Program-made: the position numbers and the translations under genes
Source: Erythrobacteraceae bacterium E2-1 Yellow Sea
GTDB taxonomy: Bacteria; Pseudomonadota; Alphaproteobacteria; Sphingomonadales; Sphingomonadaceae
Length of the DNA stretch: 64,000 nucleotides
NCBI GenBank assembly: GCA_014983025.1
Contig: JADCLP010000001.1
Span: forward strand, 248,001 to 312,000
Direction: 5' to 3'
Shown: positions 55,014-63,585 of the stretch, piece by piece
How positions within the stretch are numbered: position 1 is the stretch's first letter
Layout: each line of letters starts with the position of its first letter
The notes under the pieces: generated by a model
Told to the model about the DNA's origin: nothing
The model's input: the letters and a program-made list of their open reading frames with translations, nothing else
Database searches by the model: none

Positions 55014-55164
55014 CTGCAATATCGTGAATCTGGCGGCAAACCTGCTGGTTAATTTGCGGTAACTTTAGAATCACACCGATCTGAAAGCTGCTTCAGACAA
55101 CGTATGCGTATATCGACCGGCGAAAAGCTGGCGGAAGCGCACCGTTGAATGAAGGTTTAAAGCC

Positions 55165-55509
55165 ATGCAGGGTATCCAGGATCGTTATGAAGTCGCCGCG
55201 CAGGAAGATCGCTGCTCCCCACGTACAAAACTTACCATACCGGCGTCATTGCGCGCATCGGGTGGTCGCGCTTTTCAAAGCGTGGTCCATGATCTTTCCA
55301 TATCCGGCTTTTCAGCTGCATCGATCAATCGCATGCATGAAGGTCAGCTTTGCTGGCTGACACTGCCTGGCCTGGAATCGCTGCAGGCGCAGGTTGTGTG
55401 GTGGGACAATTGCATTGTCGGTTGCGCCTTCACCGAATTGCTCAGCCCGATCGTGCATGACAATATCCTGCAACGATACAGCAATGCAGGGTCATATCGC
55501 AGTATTTAA
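55165..55509 (+). CDS. PilZ domain protein
   Basis: A single-domain protein of 114 aa. It carries a weak PilZ pattern: an N-terminal RCSPRTKLTIPASLR (Arg-rich loop), then VHDLSISGFSAASI corresponding to the D/NxSxxG motif, and a beta-barrel with AQVVWWDNCIVGCAFTE. PilZ domains usually bind cyclic di-GMP. The first motif deviates from RxxxR spacing, so binding is not assured. GAAGG lies 9 bases before the ATG. The 151-base upstream spacer holds a GTTA/TAAC dyad that faintly recalls a CtrA site. Confidence 0.78.
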   Translation: MQGIQDRYEVAAQEDRCSPRTKLTIPASLRASGGRAFQSVVHDLSISGFSAASINRMHEGQLCWLTLPGLESLQAQVVWWDNCIVGCAFTELLSPIVHDNILQRYSNAGSYRSI

Positions 55510-55542
55510 ACTGGCGAACAGGCCTCTACCCGGCAGAGAAAG

Positions 55543-56739
55543 TTACGGTGTGGCTTCAATGCTGGCGACCAAGTCGCGCCATTTCTGTCGATAGCCGCTG
55601 TTTGATGCGGTCGGCCAATTGCCCAGCATCGCCACCACCATCTGCCTTTCTGGCAGGATTATTATCCCCTGGCCGAAAATACCCTGCGCACCAAATGCAT
55701 TGATTTCCGGGTATATCCACCATTGGTATCCATAGGATACAGGCGTATCTTCTGCCACCGGCGGGGCTGGTATTGTGGCCTCTGCAAACCAGCCATCAGC
55801 AACACTGCCCTGCCCGCCTTCCAGCACGAACTGCCCCATTCTGGCGTAATCACCCAGAGCCAATGACAGGCAGCAACCGCCGATATTCCCGCCACGTGGA
55901 TCGACCATCCAGAACAATCCATTGGCAAAGCCCGCCTGGCGCACAATCCTGGACTGCGCATATTGGGCCAAAGGCAAGCCAACGGCATTTTCCACTACCA
56001 AACCCAGCAAATTGGTCTCACCCGTTTTATAGAGCCACTTTGTACCCGGTTCTGCTTCACGCTTCAGCGTGGCCATTTGCGCAACAATCGCCTGCGGGCC
56101 ATGTTCCAGTATAAAGCGGTTCATTTGCGCCACATCGCTGGCAGGATCGGTGTAATCCTCATTCCAGGCCACGCCCGATGTCATCTGCACCAATTGGCGC
56201 AGGGTAACGTCGTGATAGGCCGTTCCTGCCAGCTCGGGCACATATAGTGGGACTGTATCATCCAGGCTGGCAATAAACCCATCATGCAATGCCGCGCCCT
56301 GAAGGGTGGATGTAATGCTTTTGGCGACCGAAAAGCTGGTCCAGCGTTGATCTGGGCCAAAACCATCCCTGTATGACTCAAACCTTTTTTGCCCATCCTG
56401 CAATATCATCACACCTACGGCGTTGGTTTCAGCCATCAAATGTTCAATCGCTTTGGCATCGCGCGCCGACAGGGGCGTGCCAACAGGCAATTCCAGCGGG
56501 GTAATGGCAGGTGGGACCTCCAGACCAGCAAACCATTGCTCCATCTCACGAAAGCGAGCTGATCGTTGCGTTTCATTCCAGAACAGTACCTGCAATTCTG
56601 CTGGATCATGCGCTTGCGGTGTCACCAAGGTAATTTCAGGTGGTGGCGGCGCAATCTGCGCATCGGGGGCCAACCCCGCACTACATCCTGTCAACGTAAG
56701 AGAGAGGGTTGCGAATGCCGTAACGGCCCGCATTTTCAT
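55543..56739 (-). CDS. serine hydrolase lipoprotein (class C beta-lactamase family)
   Basis: A 398-residue serine hydrolase with a lipoprotein signal peptide (LTLTGCSAG, Cys18) and a Pro-rich linker. The active-site SxxK is in WTSFSVAKSIT. YKT in KWLYKTGETN stands where the second motif is expected, and YGYQWWIYPE is a typical late segment. Family members include esterases, D-aminopeptidases and 6-aminohexanoate-dimer hydrolase-like enzymes, so beta-lactamase activity should not be assumed. ATG 56737-56739 overlaps the cfa stop (ATGA), which rules against a 28-codon longer start. It is the last gene of the leftward korA-to-hydrolase series. Confidence 0.87.
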   Translation of the reverse strand: MKMRAVTAFATLSLTLTGCSAGLAPDAQIAPPPPEITLVTPQAHDPAELQVLFWNETQRSARFREMEQWFAGLEVPPAITPLELPVGTPLSARDAKAIEHLMAETNAVGVMILQDGQKRFESYRDGFGPDQRWTSFSVAKSITSTLQGAALHDGFIASLDDTVPLYVPELAGTAYHDVTLRQLVQMTSGVAWNEDYTDPASDVAQMNRFILEHGPQAIVAQMATLKREAEPGTKWLYKTGETNLLGLVVENAVGLPLAQYAQSRIVRQAGFANGLFWMVDPRGGNIGGCCLSLALGDYARMGQFVLEGGQGSVADGWFAEATIPAPPVAEDTPVSYGYQWWIYPEINAFGAQGIFGQGIIILPERQMVVAMLGNWPTASNSGYRQKWRDLVASIEATP

Positions 56740-57977
56740 ATCTGTTTCTCCAAAGTCACCTGATGCACATCGATCATGCCGGCGCGAAACCCGCCTTCGC
56801 AATAATCGAGATAAAAACGCCATAGGTTGATAAATCGATCATCAAAGCCACCAGGAAGGCGGTTTTCAGCCACGGCAGCGTCAAAATTTTGACGCCAGCA
56901 ATGCAATGTGCGGGCATAATCGCCTGAAAAACTGCTGAGATCACGCCAGGCAAGCCCGCGTTCCTCTGCAAGCCGCTGGAATTCACTGGTACGGATCAAT
57001 AAACCACCGGGGAAGATATAGGCCTGAATGAAGTCAGCGCTGGCGGCATAGCCATCAAACAGGTCATCCTGCATAGAGATATACTGGATCGCTGCCCTGC
57101 CTCCCGGCTTCAGATTGCGTGCGATGCAATCCATGAATGTGGGCCAATATTCACGACCCAATGCCTCCACCATTTCAACACTGACAATGGCATCGAACTG
57201 GCCGTTGGTGTCTCGATAATCCTGCTTCAGGAAATTGATCTGTGAATTTTGCCGTTCGCGCGCCCATTCCAATTGCTCATCAGACAGGCTGATAGCCGTC
57301 ACCTGCAAACCACATCCTTGCAGATAATTGGCCAAACCACCCCACCCGCATCCGATTTCCAGCACAGTTTGCGGCGAACCGATACGACCTGCCAGCGCCC
57401 GCCATTTCGCGTGTTGGGCACTTTCCAAGCTGTCCCCATCACAAAACAGCGCGCTGGAATATGTCATGCTGGGATCGAGCCAAGCGGCATAGAAATCATT
57501 GCCCAGATCATAATGTGCGCGGATATTACGCAGCGCCCCTGCACGGTTGTTGCGGTTAAGGTGATGCGCCTTTTTTGCCGCCCAGCGGAAGGGGCCGCTA
57601 GCTCGGCCTACATTGCCCAGCGCCGCGCCATTATCTGCAAATATCGCAAAAACCTGCACCAGATCCGGGCTGTCCCACTCACCCGCTTCCCAGGCCTGAT
57701 ACCAGCCAATGGATCCCGTGGTGGCGAGCCGCAGCAGTGCGCGCCAATCCCGCAGATAGACCTCTGCTTCGAAACCTGGCGCCTTGCCACCCAAAATCCG
57801 CGTGGTGCCATCGGGTAAATGCCCGGTAAGACACCCCTTTTCGAGCCCGCGATCAATCCGGTCCAGAATCTTGCCGAAACCCGGCGCGAGCAGACGTGAC
57901 AACAGGCCAGGGGCAGCCCCGAACCGCGCACCCCCCGCCAGAAGATGTTCCCCGCGATTGATATCTCGCGTTGCCAT
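56736..57977 (-). CDS. cfa: cyclopropane-fatty-acyl-phospholipid synthase
   Basis: A SAM-dependent enzyme of 413 aa that adds a methylene bridge to double bonds of membrane phospholipid acyl chains. The N-terminal lipid-binding part is followed by IRAHYDLGNDFYAAWLDPSM, the SAM motif VLEIGCGWGGLANYL, SLSDEQLEWARER and YIFPGGLL near the end. It lies 36 bases after the photolyase gene. In other Alphaproteobacteria, cfa and photolyase genes are often controlled together in the response to singlet oxygen by an ECF sigma factor; I see no such regulator here. Confidence 0.93.
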   Translation of the reverse strand: MATRDINRGEHLLAGGARFGAAPGLLSRLLAPGFGKILDRIDRGLEKGCLTGHLPDGTTRILGGKAPGFEAEVYLRDWRALLRLATTGSIGWYQAWEAGEWDSPDLVQVFAIFADNGAALGNVGRASGPFRWAAKKAHHLNRNNRAGALRNIRAHYDLGNDFYAAWLDPSMTYSSALFCDGDSLESAQHAKWRALAGRIGSPQTVLEIGCGWGGLANYLQGCGLQVTAISLSDEQLEWARERQNSQINFLKQDYRDTNGQFDAIVSVEMVEALGREYWPTFMDCIARNLKPGGRAAIQYISMQDDLFDGYAASADFIQAYIFPGGLLIRTSEFQRLAEERGLAWRDLSSFSGDYARTLHCWRQNFDAAVAENRLPGGFDDRFINLWRFYLDYCEGGFRAGMIDVHQVTLEKQI

Positions 57978-58013
57978 GCCTGTATCATAGAGCCGCAGGA
58001 CCGGTGGGCAAGA

Positions 58014-59399
58014 TCAGCTGTCTTTCATTTGCCCATATGCTTGCAAGGCACGTTCCCGGCCCTCTCTGTGGCCCATGATCTTGCTGGCATATTCGCCGCG
58101 TTTTTCATCAGATGGATCGTGAATTTCACCGTCGGAAAGATGCGCCAGTTCCGGCACATATTCCCGAATATAGCCAGCTGCATCGAATTTCTCGCTCTGG
58201 CTCAGCGGGGCCATGATCCGCACGAACATGTTGGAGTCAACGCCCGTTCCAGCCACCCACTGCCAGTTGACCGCATTGCTGGCGTAATCTGCATCAACCA
58301 GAGTATCCCAGAACCAGCGCTCCCCCTGACGCCAATCGATCAGCAGATGCTTTATCAGAAAGCTGGCTGCGATCATCCGCACGCGATTGTGCATCCATCC
58401 GGTCTGCCATAGCTGCCGCATGCCGGCATCAACGATGGGGTAACCGGTGCGGCCTTGCTGCCATGCCTTCAGGTCGCGCGCAGCCGCATCGTCATTTTCG
58501 GGGTTGCGCCAGGCAAACTGATCCCAACCTGATCGATAACTCTCCAGCCCATAACGCGGAAATTGGCAGATCACATTCTGGGCATAATCGCGCCAGATCA
58601 GCTCTTTTTCGTAAGTGCGCCACCCGTTGGATCGCTTGTGCTTCAGCGCATGCCAGATCTGCACTGCGCTGATCTCGCCAAAATGGAGATGCGGCGACAA
58701 TTGCGATGTCTCGTCACGAGATGGGAAATTGCGCCCTTCATCGTAAAGCTCAACCTCATCCACCCACCATTGCATCCGCTCGTGTGCGGCAGTCTCGCCT
58801 ACATGCCAGAAGTCGCGCATGCCCCCTGCCCAATCTGGCTTTGTGGGGAGGAGGTTCCATTCAGCCAGTTCATCGCTGGCTGGCCAATCGTCGGGGGAAG
58901 AGATTTCCTCCGGCTCTGGCAATGCATCACGCGGTGGCAGGCGTTCCAGCGTAGCCTTGGAGAAGGGTGTATAGATTTTGTATGGGTCGCCCGATCCCGT
59001 AGTCACAGCACCCGGCGGCAGCAGATAATTCGCGTCATAAAGCTGCAGGTTGATTTTTTCAGCCAGTCGCCCCTGTGCCTTGCGCCACCATGGTTCGTAA
59101 TGGCGATTGGCATGAATTGTATCCGCGCCAGATTCCCTGGCCAGTGCTGTGAGTTGATCCACCGCATCACTGCGCCTCAGGATCAGGCGCGTATTGTGTC
59201 TAGCAAGACTGCTGGAAAGGCTTTCAAGCGAGTGATGCAGCCACCAACGGCTGGCACCGCCATAGGCATGCGAACCGGCCGTATCATCATCCAGCACATA
59301 AACTGCGATAACCGGCCCCACCTGCGCCGCATGGTAGAGCGCAGGATTGTCTGCCATACGCAAATCACGCCGCAGCCAGACGATTTGGGGTTTGGTCAT
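58014..59399 (-). CDS. phrB: deoxyribodipyrimidine photo-lyase
   Basis: A light-driven DNA repair flavoprotein (461 aa) that splits cyclobutane pyrimidine dimers. The N-terminal antenna domain begins PQIVWLRRDLRMADNPAL. The FAD domain shows RDETSQLSPHLHFGEIS, the YPIVDAGMRQLWQTGWMHNR segment and DADYASNAVNWQWVAGTG. These are class I CPD photolyase hallmarks and Trp residues of the electron path are present. It lies 13 bases after the YdjM-like gene and before cfa. A cryptochrome role cannot be excluded, but the match is to repair enzymes. Confidence 0.94.
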   Translation of the reverse strand: MTKPQIVWLRRDLRMADNPALYHAAQVGPVIAVYVLDDDTAGSHAYGGASRWWLHHSLESLSSSLARHNTRLILRRSDAVDQLTALARESGADTIHANRHYEPWWRKAQGRLAEKINLQLYDANYLLPPGAVTTGSGDPYKIYTPFSKATLERLPPRDALPEPEEISSPDDWPASDELAEWNLLPTKPDWAGGMRDFWHVGETAAHERMQWWVDEVELYDEGRNFPSRDETSQLSPHLHFGEISAVQIWHALKHKRSNGWRTYEKELIWRDYAQNVICQFPRYGLESYRSGWDQFAWRNPENDDAAARDLKAWQQGRTGYPIVDAGMRQLWQTGWMHNRVRMIAASFLIKHLLIDWRQGERWFWDTLVDADYASNAVNWQWVAGTGVDSNMFVRIMAPLSQSEKFDAAGYIREYVPELAHLSDGEIHDPSDEKRGEYASKIMGHREGRERALQAYGQMKDS

Positions 59400-59412
59400 A
59401 ATAGCCAGCGTT

Positions 59413-60366
59413 TCACTCCGCCGGAATTTCCTCGCATTTCACATCTGGCAGCGCAACAGCGAAACGATCCCGCGCGCGCGGATCGTAAAAACGAGCGTCG
59501 CGCAGGATCACCGAGCCATCCGCCGCGCGCTCTGCGAAAGGCGCCCGCGACCAGAATAGGAAAGCCGCTGATTGCGAGCCGCCGGTAGCAAGGCCATCTG
59601 CTTTTGGAAACTGGCACAGGTTGGCACTATTCGCCCGATAACCGCTACCAATATCTCGACCATTCCAAGCGGTGGAGATCCAAACTCCATCATTTTTCCT
59701 GGCAATGATTTCACGTTCCCAGAATGTAAGTGGTTGCGGTGACGCAATGGCAATATCCGGATAGGGCTCATGTAACTGGGCCATATCGCTATGGTATTCC
59801 GTGATCAGCCAATTCACACCAATATACGCAAGCGCCACAGCAAGCGAGATACGCGCTGGACGCGTCCAATTGCCGCCACTCTTCTCCCGCCGCAGGGAAA
59901 ACCATGTCGCAAAACCCATCAGCGCCCACAGCCACACATCGATGATGAACAGCGTATCGCCATAAAACCATTGCGAGGAAAATGGCTCCAGCAGACGCAC
60001 GCCATAAACATTGAGCCAGTCGAGCGCCGGATGCGTGAGACAGCCGATAAAGCTGAGCAGATAGAGCCATTTGAAATTCACCGGCAGCCGCCCTTCTGGC
60101 CGCTTGCTCCGGCGCGCCTGCCAGCGGTCAAAACCCCATAGCAGCCCTGCCAGTATCAGCGGCAGCAATATCCACGCAATCGGCCCATGGGTGATCCCGC
60201 GGCGGAAACCGAGATGCTCCACGCCATCAAGCCAGAAGAAGCAGGCGGCATCCACATCAGGCAGGTTCGCGCCGATAATCAGCGCAGGCATGGCCAGCCC
60301 GGTTTTCTTTTTCAGTCCTGCCTGACCCAGCAGCGCGCCAACAAGGCTATGCGTGATATTGTCCAT
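59413..60366 (-). CDS. YdjM-like membrane-bound metal-dependent hydrolase
   Basis: A 317-residue inner-membrane protein of the YdjM/DUF457 family. The N-terminus MDNITHSLVGALLGQAG carries the conserved His, followed by ANLPDVDAA and RRGITHGPIAW, which together form the putative metal site. Five or so hydrophobic segments follow, and the C-terminal 110 residues are soluble. E. coli YdjM is LexA-regulated and of unknown function; phospholipase-like activity has been suggested. Here it sits 23 bases after korB and 13 before the photolyase gene, so it is probably cotranscribed. Confidence 0.85.
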   Translation of the reverse strand: MDNITHSLVGALLGQAGLKKKTGLAMPALIIGANLPDVDAACFFWLDGVEHLGFRRGITHGPIAWILLPLILAGLLWGFDRWQARRSKRPEGRLPVNFKWLYLLSFIGCLTHPALDWLNVYGVRLLEPFSSQWFYGDTLFIIDVWLWALMGFATWFSLRREKSGGNWTRPARISLAVALAYIGVNWLITEYHSDMAQLHEPYPDIAIASPQPLTFWEREIIARKNDGVWISTAWNGRDIGSGYRANSANLCQFPKADGLATGGSQSAAFLFWSRAPFAERAADGSVILRDARFYDPRARDRFAVALPDVKCEEIPAE

Positions 60367-60389
60367 AGGGAGCCGCTATGCCCCCAGGC

Positions 60390-61403
60390 TTATTCCACTG
60401 TCCATGTCTGGCCGGTACCCAGCAGCTTGGCGAGATTTGCCTGCTTTCCTGCGATGGCTTTTTCCCGCTCTGCAGCCACACTAACCTCATAGGACGGGCG
60501 CGGATCGTCATAGAGCACGCCCAGCGCCATGGGGAATGGGCCAAACGGCAGTTCGACCAGCATATGCGCGATAGAACGGTTGGTCACATCATGCACAATC
60601 ACGCCTGCAGTTTCCCAATCATCGCCTTCTACATCGACGACCTTGAGGCACAGATTATCCTTGTCCAGCGCGATGCCCTTTGTGCCGCCAGCGAACAGCA
60701 TGGGCTGCCCATTTTCCAGCCACAGCTGGCGGTCCTCCGCACCCTTGGGTGCAGCGAAATCATTGAACACGTCCTTGTTATAGACGATGCAGTTCTGGAA
60801 AATTTCGACAAAAGCTGCGCCCTGATGGGCATGCGCGGCCTTCAGGACATCAGGCAGGTTCTTTGAAACGTCAAACCCACGCCCGACAAAGCGCGCACCG
60901 GCACCCAATGCAAAGGCAGCCGGCCGTGCGGGATGGTCAACCGAACCAAGCGGCGTGGATGGGGAACGCGTGCCTTCACGGCTGGTGGGCGAATATTGAC
61001 CCTTGGTCAGGCCGTAAATCTCATTGTTGAACAGCATGATCTGCATGTTCACGTTACGACGCAGCACATGCATCAGATGGTTGCCACCAATGGACAAACC
61101 ATCACCATCGCCCGTCACCAACCAGATATCGAGATCAGGATTGGCCAGCTTCGCTCCGGTTGCAAAGGCAGGCGCACGGCCATGGATCGTGTGGAAGCCG
61201 TAAGTTTCCATGTAATAGGGGAAACGGCTTGAACAGCCGATGCCGCTGATAAAGCAGGTATTGGCCGGGTTGGCACCCAATTGCGGCAGGGTGCGTTGCA
61301 CCGCCTTCAGGATCGCATAGTCCCCGCAACCCGGGCACCACCGCACTTCCTGATCGGTTTCCCAGTCTTTCAGCGTCGTTTCAATCTTTGCCGGGGCGTT
61401 CAT
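60390..61403 (-). CDS. korB: 2-oxoglutarate:ferredoxin oxidoreductase beta subunit
   Basis: The thiamine pyrophosphate subunit (337 aa) of a 2-oxoacid:ferredoxin oxidoreductase, which turns 2-oxoglutarate and CoA into succinyl-CoA with reduction of ferredoxin. The TPP motif VTGDGDGLSIGGNHL is followed by MLFNNEIYGLTKGQ. Iron-sulfur ligands Cys23 and Cys26 (WCPGCGDY), Cys57 (GIGCSS) and a Cys in FQNCIVYN are present. Its ATG overlaps the korA stop (ATGA). It lacks a separate gamma or delta subunit, which fits the two-subunit type found in some aerobes. Confidence 0.93.
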   Translation of the reverse strand: MNAPAKIETTLKDWETDQEVRWCPGCGDYAILKAVQRTLPQLGANPANTCFISGIGCSSRFPYYMETYGFHTIHGRAPAFATGAKLANPDLDIWLVTGDGDGLSIGGNHLMHVLRRNVNMQIMLFNNEIYGLTKGQYSPTSREGTRSPSTPLGSVDHPARPAAFALGAGARFVGRGFDVSKNLPDVLKAAHAHQGAAFVEIFQNCIVYNKDVFNDFAAPKGAEDRQLWLENGQPMLFAGGTKGIALDKDNLCLKVVDVEGDDWETAGVIVHDVTNRSIAHMLVELPFGPFPMALGVLYDDPRPSYEVSVAAEREKAIAGKQANLAKLLGTGQTWTVE

Positions 61404-63277
61404 GACAGCGCCTCCTCAATCGCGGCTTCCAATTCGTGAATGTAGAATGGCAGGCCATTGGTTTTAGTATAACTTTGCGCGTCGATCAGGAACTGATCAC
61501 GCAACACAGTCTTGAACTGTCCGGTGTTCATTTCGGGTACCAGCACCTTGTCAAAACTGCGCAGCAGCTCGCCTGTATTGGCAGGCATCGGCCAGATATG
61601 GCGGAAATGCACATGGGCCACATCCAGCCCTTTTTCACGGGCGACGGCCACAGCGCGATGGATCGGGCCATAGGTTGATCCCCATCCCACCACGGCCAGC
61701 TTTGCGCCAGGTTCACCTAGGCAGGTGCCCTGTGCGGGAACATCATTGGCGATCCCGTCCACCTTGGCCTTGCGCAGATCGGTCATCAACTGGTGGTTGG
61801 CCGGATCATAGCTGATATTGCCGGTGAGCGAATCCTTCTCGATCCCGCCAATCCGATGCATCAGGCCGGGCGTGCCGGGCTTGATCCAGGGGCGTGCCCC
61901 CTTTTCATCGCGCTTATAAGTCAACAATGTGTCATCCGGCCCGTTCTTTTCCGTCAAAAATTTCGCCGGAAAAGGCTTGAAGCTTGCCGGATCGGGCACC
62001 TTCCAAGGCTCGGCAGCATTGGCGATATAGCCATCGGTCAACAACATAACCGGGGTCATATATTCAACCGCAATCCGGCATGCCTCAATCGCGCATTCAA
62101 ATGCGTCAGCCGGACTGCTGGCCGCAATCACCGGCATGGGGGCATCGCCATTGCGGCCATAAACCGCCTGATACAGATCGCTCTGTTCAGTCTTTGTCGG
62201 CAGACCTGTAGACGGGCCGCCACGTTGCGAGTTGATGATCACCAGTGGTAGTTCTGTGATGATGCCAAGGCCCATCGCCTCGCCCTTCAGAGCGATGCCG
62301 GGGCCGGATGAACTGGTTACGCCCAGGCTGCCGGCATAGCTGGCACCAATGGCAGAACAAATCGCGGCGATTTCATCTTCAGCCTGAAAGGTGGTGACGC
62401 CATATTCCTTCATCCGCGCCAGATGGTGCAGGATCGCACTGGCAGGCGTGATGGGATAGCCACCAAAGAACATTGGCAGTTCTGCCAATTGCGCGCCTGC
62501 CACAAGGCCCAGCGACACAGCTTCCGCCCCTGTAATCGTGCGATAAAGCCCCGGATCGCTTGCAACAGGCGCCATATGCACTTGTTTGAGCGGAGCAGAA
62601 AGTTCAGCTGTCTCGCCATAGGCATGGCCAGCATTCAGCGCAGCAATATTGGCATCAGCGATATCGGGCTTGTTCTTGAACTTGCCCTTCAGCCACTGTT
62701 CAATCGGTTCGCGAGAACGGTCAAACATCCACAGCGCCAGGCCCAGCGTCCACATGTTCTTGGAACGCAGCGCATCCTTGTTTCCCAAGCCAAAGGGCTT
62801 CACCGCCTCAACCGTCATGGCGCTGATATCAAAGGCCAGCACCTGCCATTTATCCAGGCTGCCATCTTCCAGCGGGTTCGAAGCGTATTTCGCCTTATCC
62901 AGGTTACGCTTGGTAAACTCGCCCGTGTCCGCAATGATCAGACCACCAGGCTTGAGCGAAGGCAGGTTCACCTTCAGTGCAGCCGGGTTCATCGCCACCA
63001 GTACATCTGGCGCGTCGCCTGCGGTGCTGATCTCGCGGCTGCCGAAATTGATCTGGAACGCGGAAACGCCAAACAGCGTGCCTTGCGGTGCGCGAATTTC
63101 AGCTGGAAAATCCGGGAAGGTCGCCAGATCATTACCTGCCAGCGCGGTGGACAGCGTAAACTGACCACCTGTCAGCTGCATACCATCGCCACTATCGCCC
63201 GCAAAACGAACGACTACAGCATCGGGTTGAGTGGAGGACGCACCCAGTGCGGGCGTATCAGCGGCCTTGGTCGCCAT
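61400..63277 (-). CDS. korA: 2-oxoglutarate:ferredoxin oxidoreductase alpha subunit (gamma-alpha fusion)
   Basis: The large subunit (625 aa). Residues about 20-200 are the gamma domain with VVRFAGDSGDGMQLTGGQ and VAMNPAALKVNLPSLKPGG. Residues about 225-620 are the alpha domain with FFGGYPITPASAILHHLA, FQAEDEIAAICSAIGASYAG and TSSSGPGIALKGEA. The fused form is standard for two-subunit KorAB of aerobes. AAGGA lies 6 bases before ATG 63277 but none before the ATG at 63283, so I take the later one. It opens a leftward series of six tightly spaced genes. A 5-bp dyad lies just upstream. Confidence 0.94.
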   Translation of the reverse strand: MATKAADTPALGASSTQPDAVVVRFAGDSGDGMQLTGGQFTLSTALAGNDLATFPDFPAEIRAPQGTLFGVSAFQINFGSREISTAGDAPDVLVAMNPAALKVNLPSLKPGGLIIADTGEFTKRNLDKAKYASNPLEDGSLDKWQVLAFDISAMTVEAVKPFGLGNKDALRSKNMWTLGLALWMFDRSREPIEQWLKGKFKNKPDIADANIAALNAGHAYGETAELSAPLKQVHMAPVASDPGLYRTITGAEAVSLGLVAGAQLAELPMFFGGYPITPASAILHHLARMKEYGVTTFQAEDEIAAICSAIGASYAGSLGVTSSSGPGIALKGEAMGLGIITELPLVIINSQRGGPSTGLPTKTEQSDLYQAVYGRNGDAPMPVIAASSPADAFECAIEACRIAVEYMTPVMLLTDGYIANAAEPWKVPDPASFKPFPAKFLTEKNGPDDTLLTYKRDEKGARPWIKPGTPGLMHRIGGIEKDSLTGNISYDPANHQLMTDLRKAKVDGIANDVPAQGTCLGEPGAKLAVVGWGSTYGPIHRAVAVAREKGLDVAHVHFRHIWPMPANTGELLRSFDKVLVPEMNTGQFKTVLRDQFLIDAQSYTKTNGLPFYIHELEAAIEEALS

Positions 63278-63585
63278 TGGCATTCCTTGTCACGCGCCAA
63301 CTAACAGGCGCTGTTTATTAGATTTCAGCCACCTAGGCAGGCGACCATACTCCCGCAATGAAGTTTTTCTCCTAGCAGCACAAAATGTCGAGTAGGAATC
63401 GACCAAATTTATCATAATACAGCAAAAAGGCGCGAACATGGGCGCTGCACACTTCCGAAAAAATGGCACGATTGGCCGAGAATCGGCTATCTTTAGGGTT
63501 GCCCAAACCACAGGTTTCGCCAAGACGATCAGGTAAATAATTCCGAGGCAGTTTTGAGCATGCGACATATAATGGGATGGCGGAC
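63278..63585. promoter_or_regulatory. divergent intergenic region between korA and rppH
   Basis: About 308 bases with no credible gene. It should hold the promoters of the korA series and of rppH. The sequence shows GCGCC/GGCGC with an 8-base loop at 63294-63311, near the korA ribosome site. A TATAAT at 63568-63573, a few bases before the rppH start, has no good -35 partner. Otherwise I see nothing in it. Confidence 0.45.

Noticed and set aside
55543-56739. Antibiotic-resistance beta-lactamase
   Set aside because: Only the broad serine hydrolase family is supported; a lipoprotein signal and an atypical second motif argue against a true class C beta-lactamase.
58563-59588. 341-codon open frame on the plus strand
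   Set aside because: Antisense to the photolyase gene; composition is that of a mirror frame.
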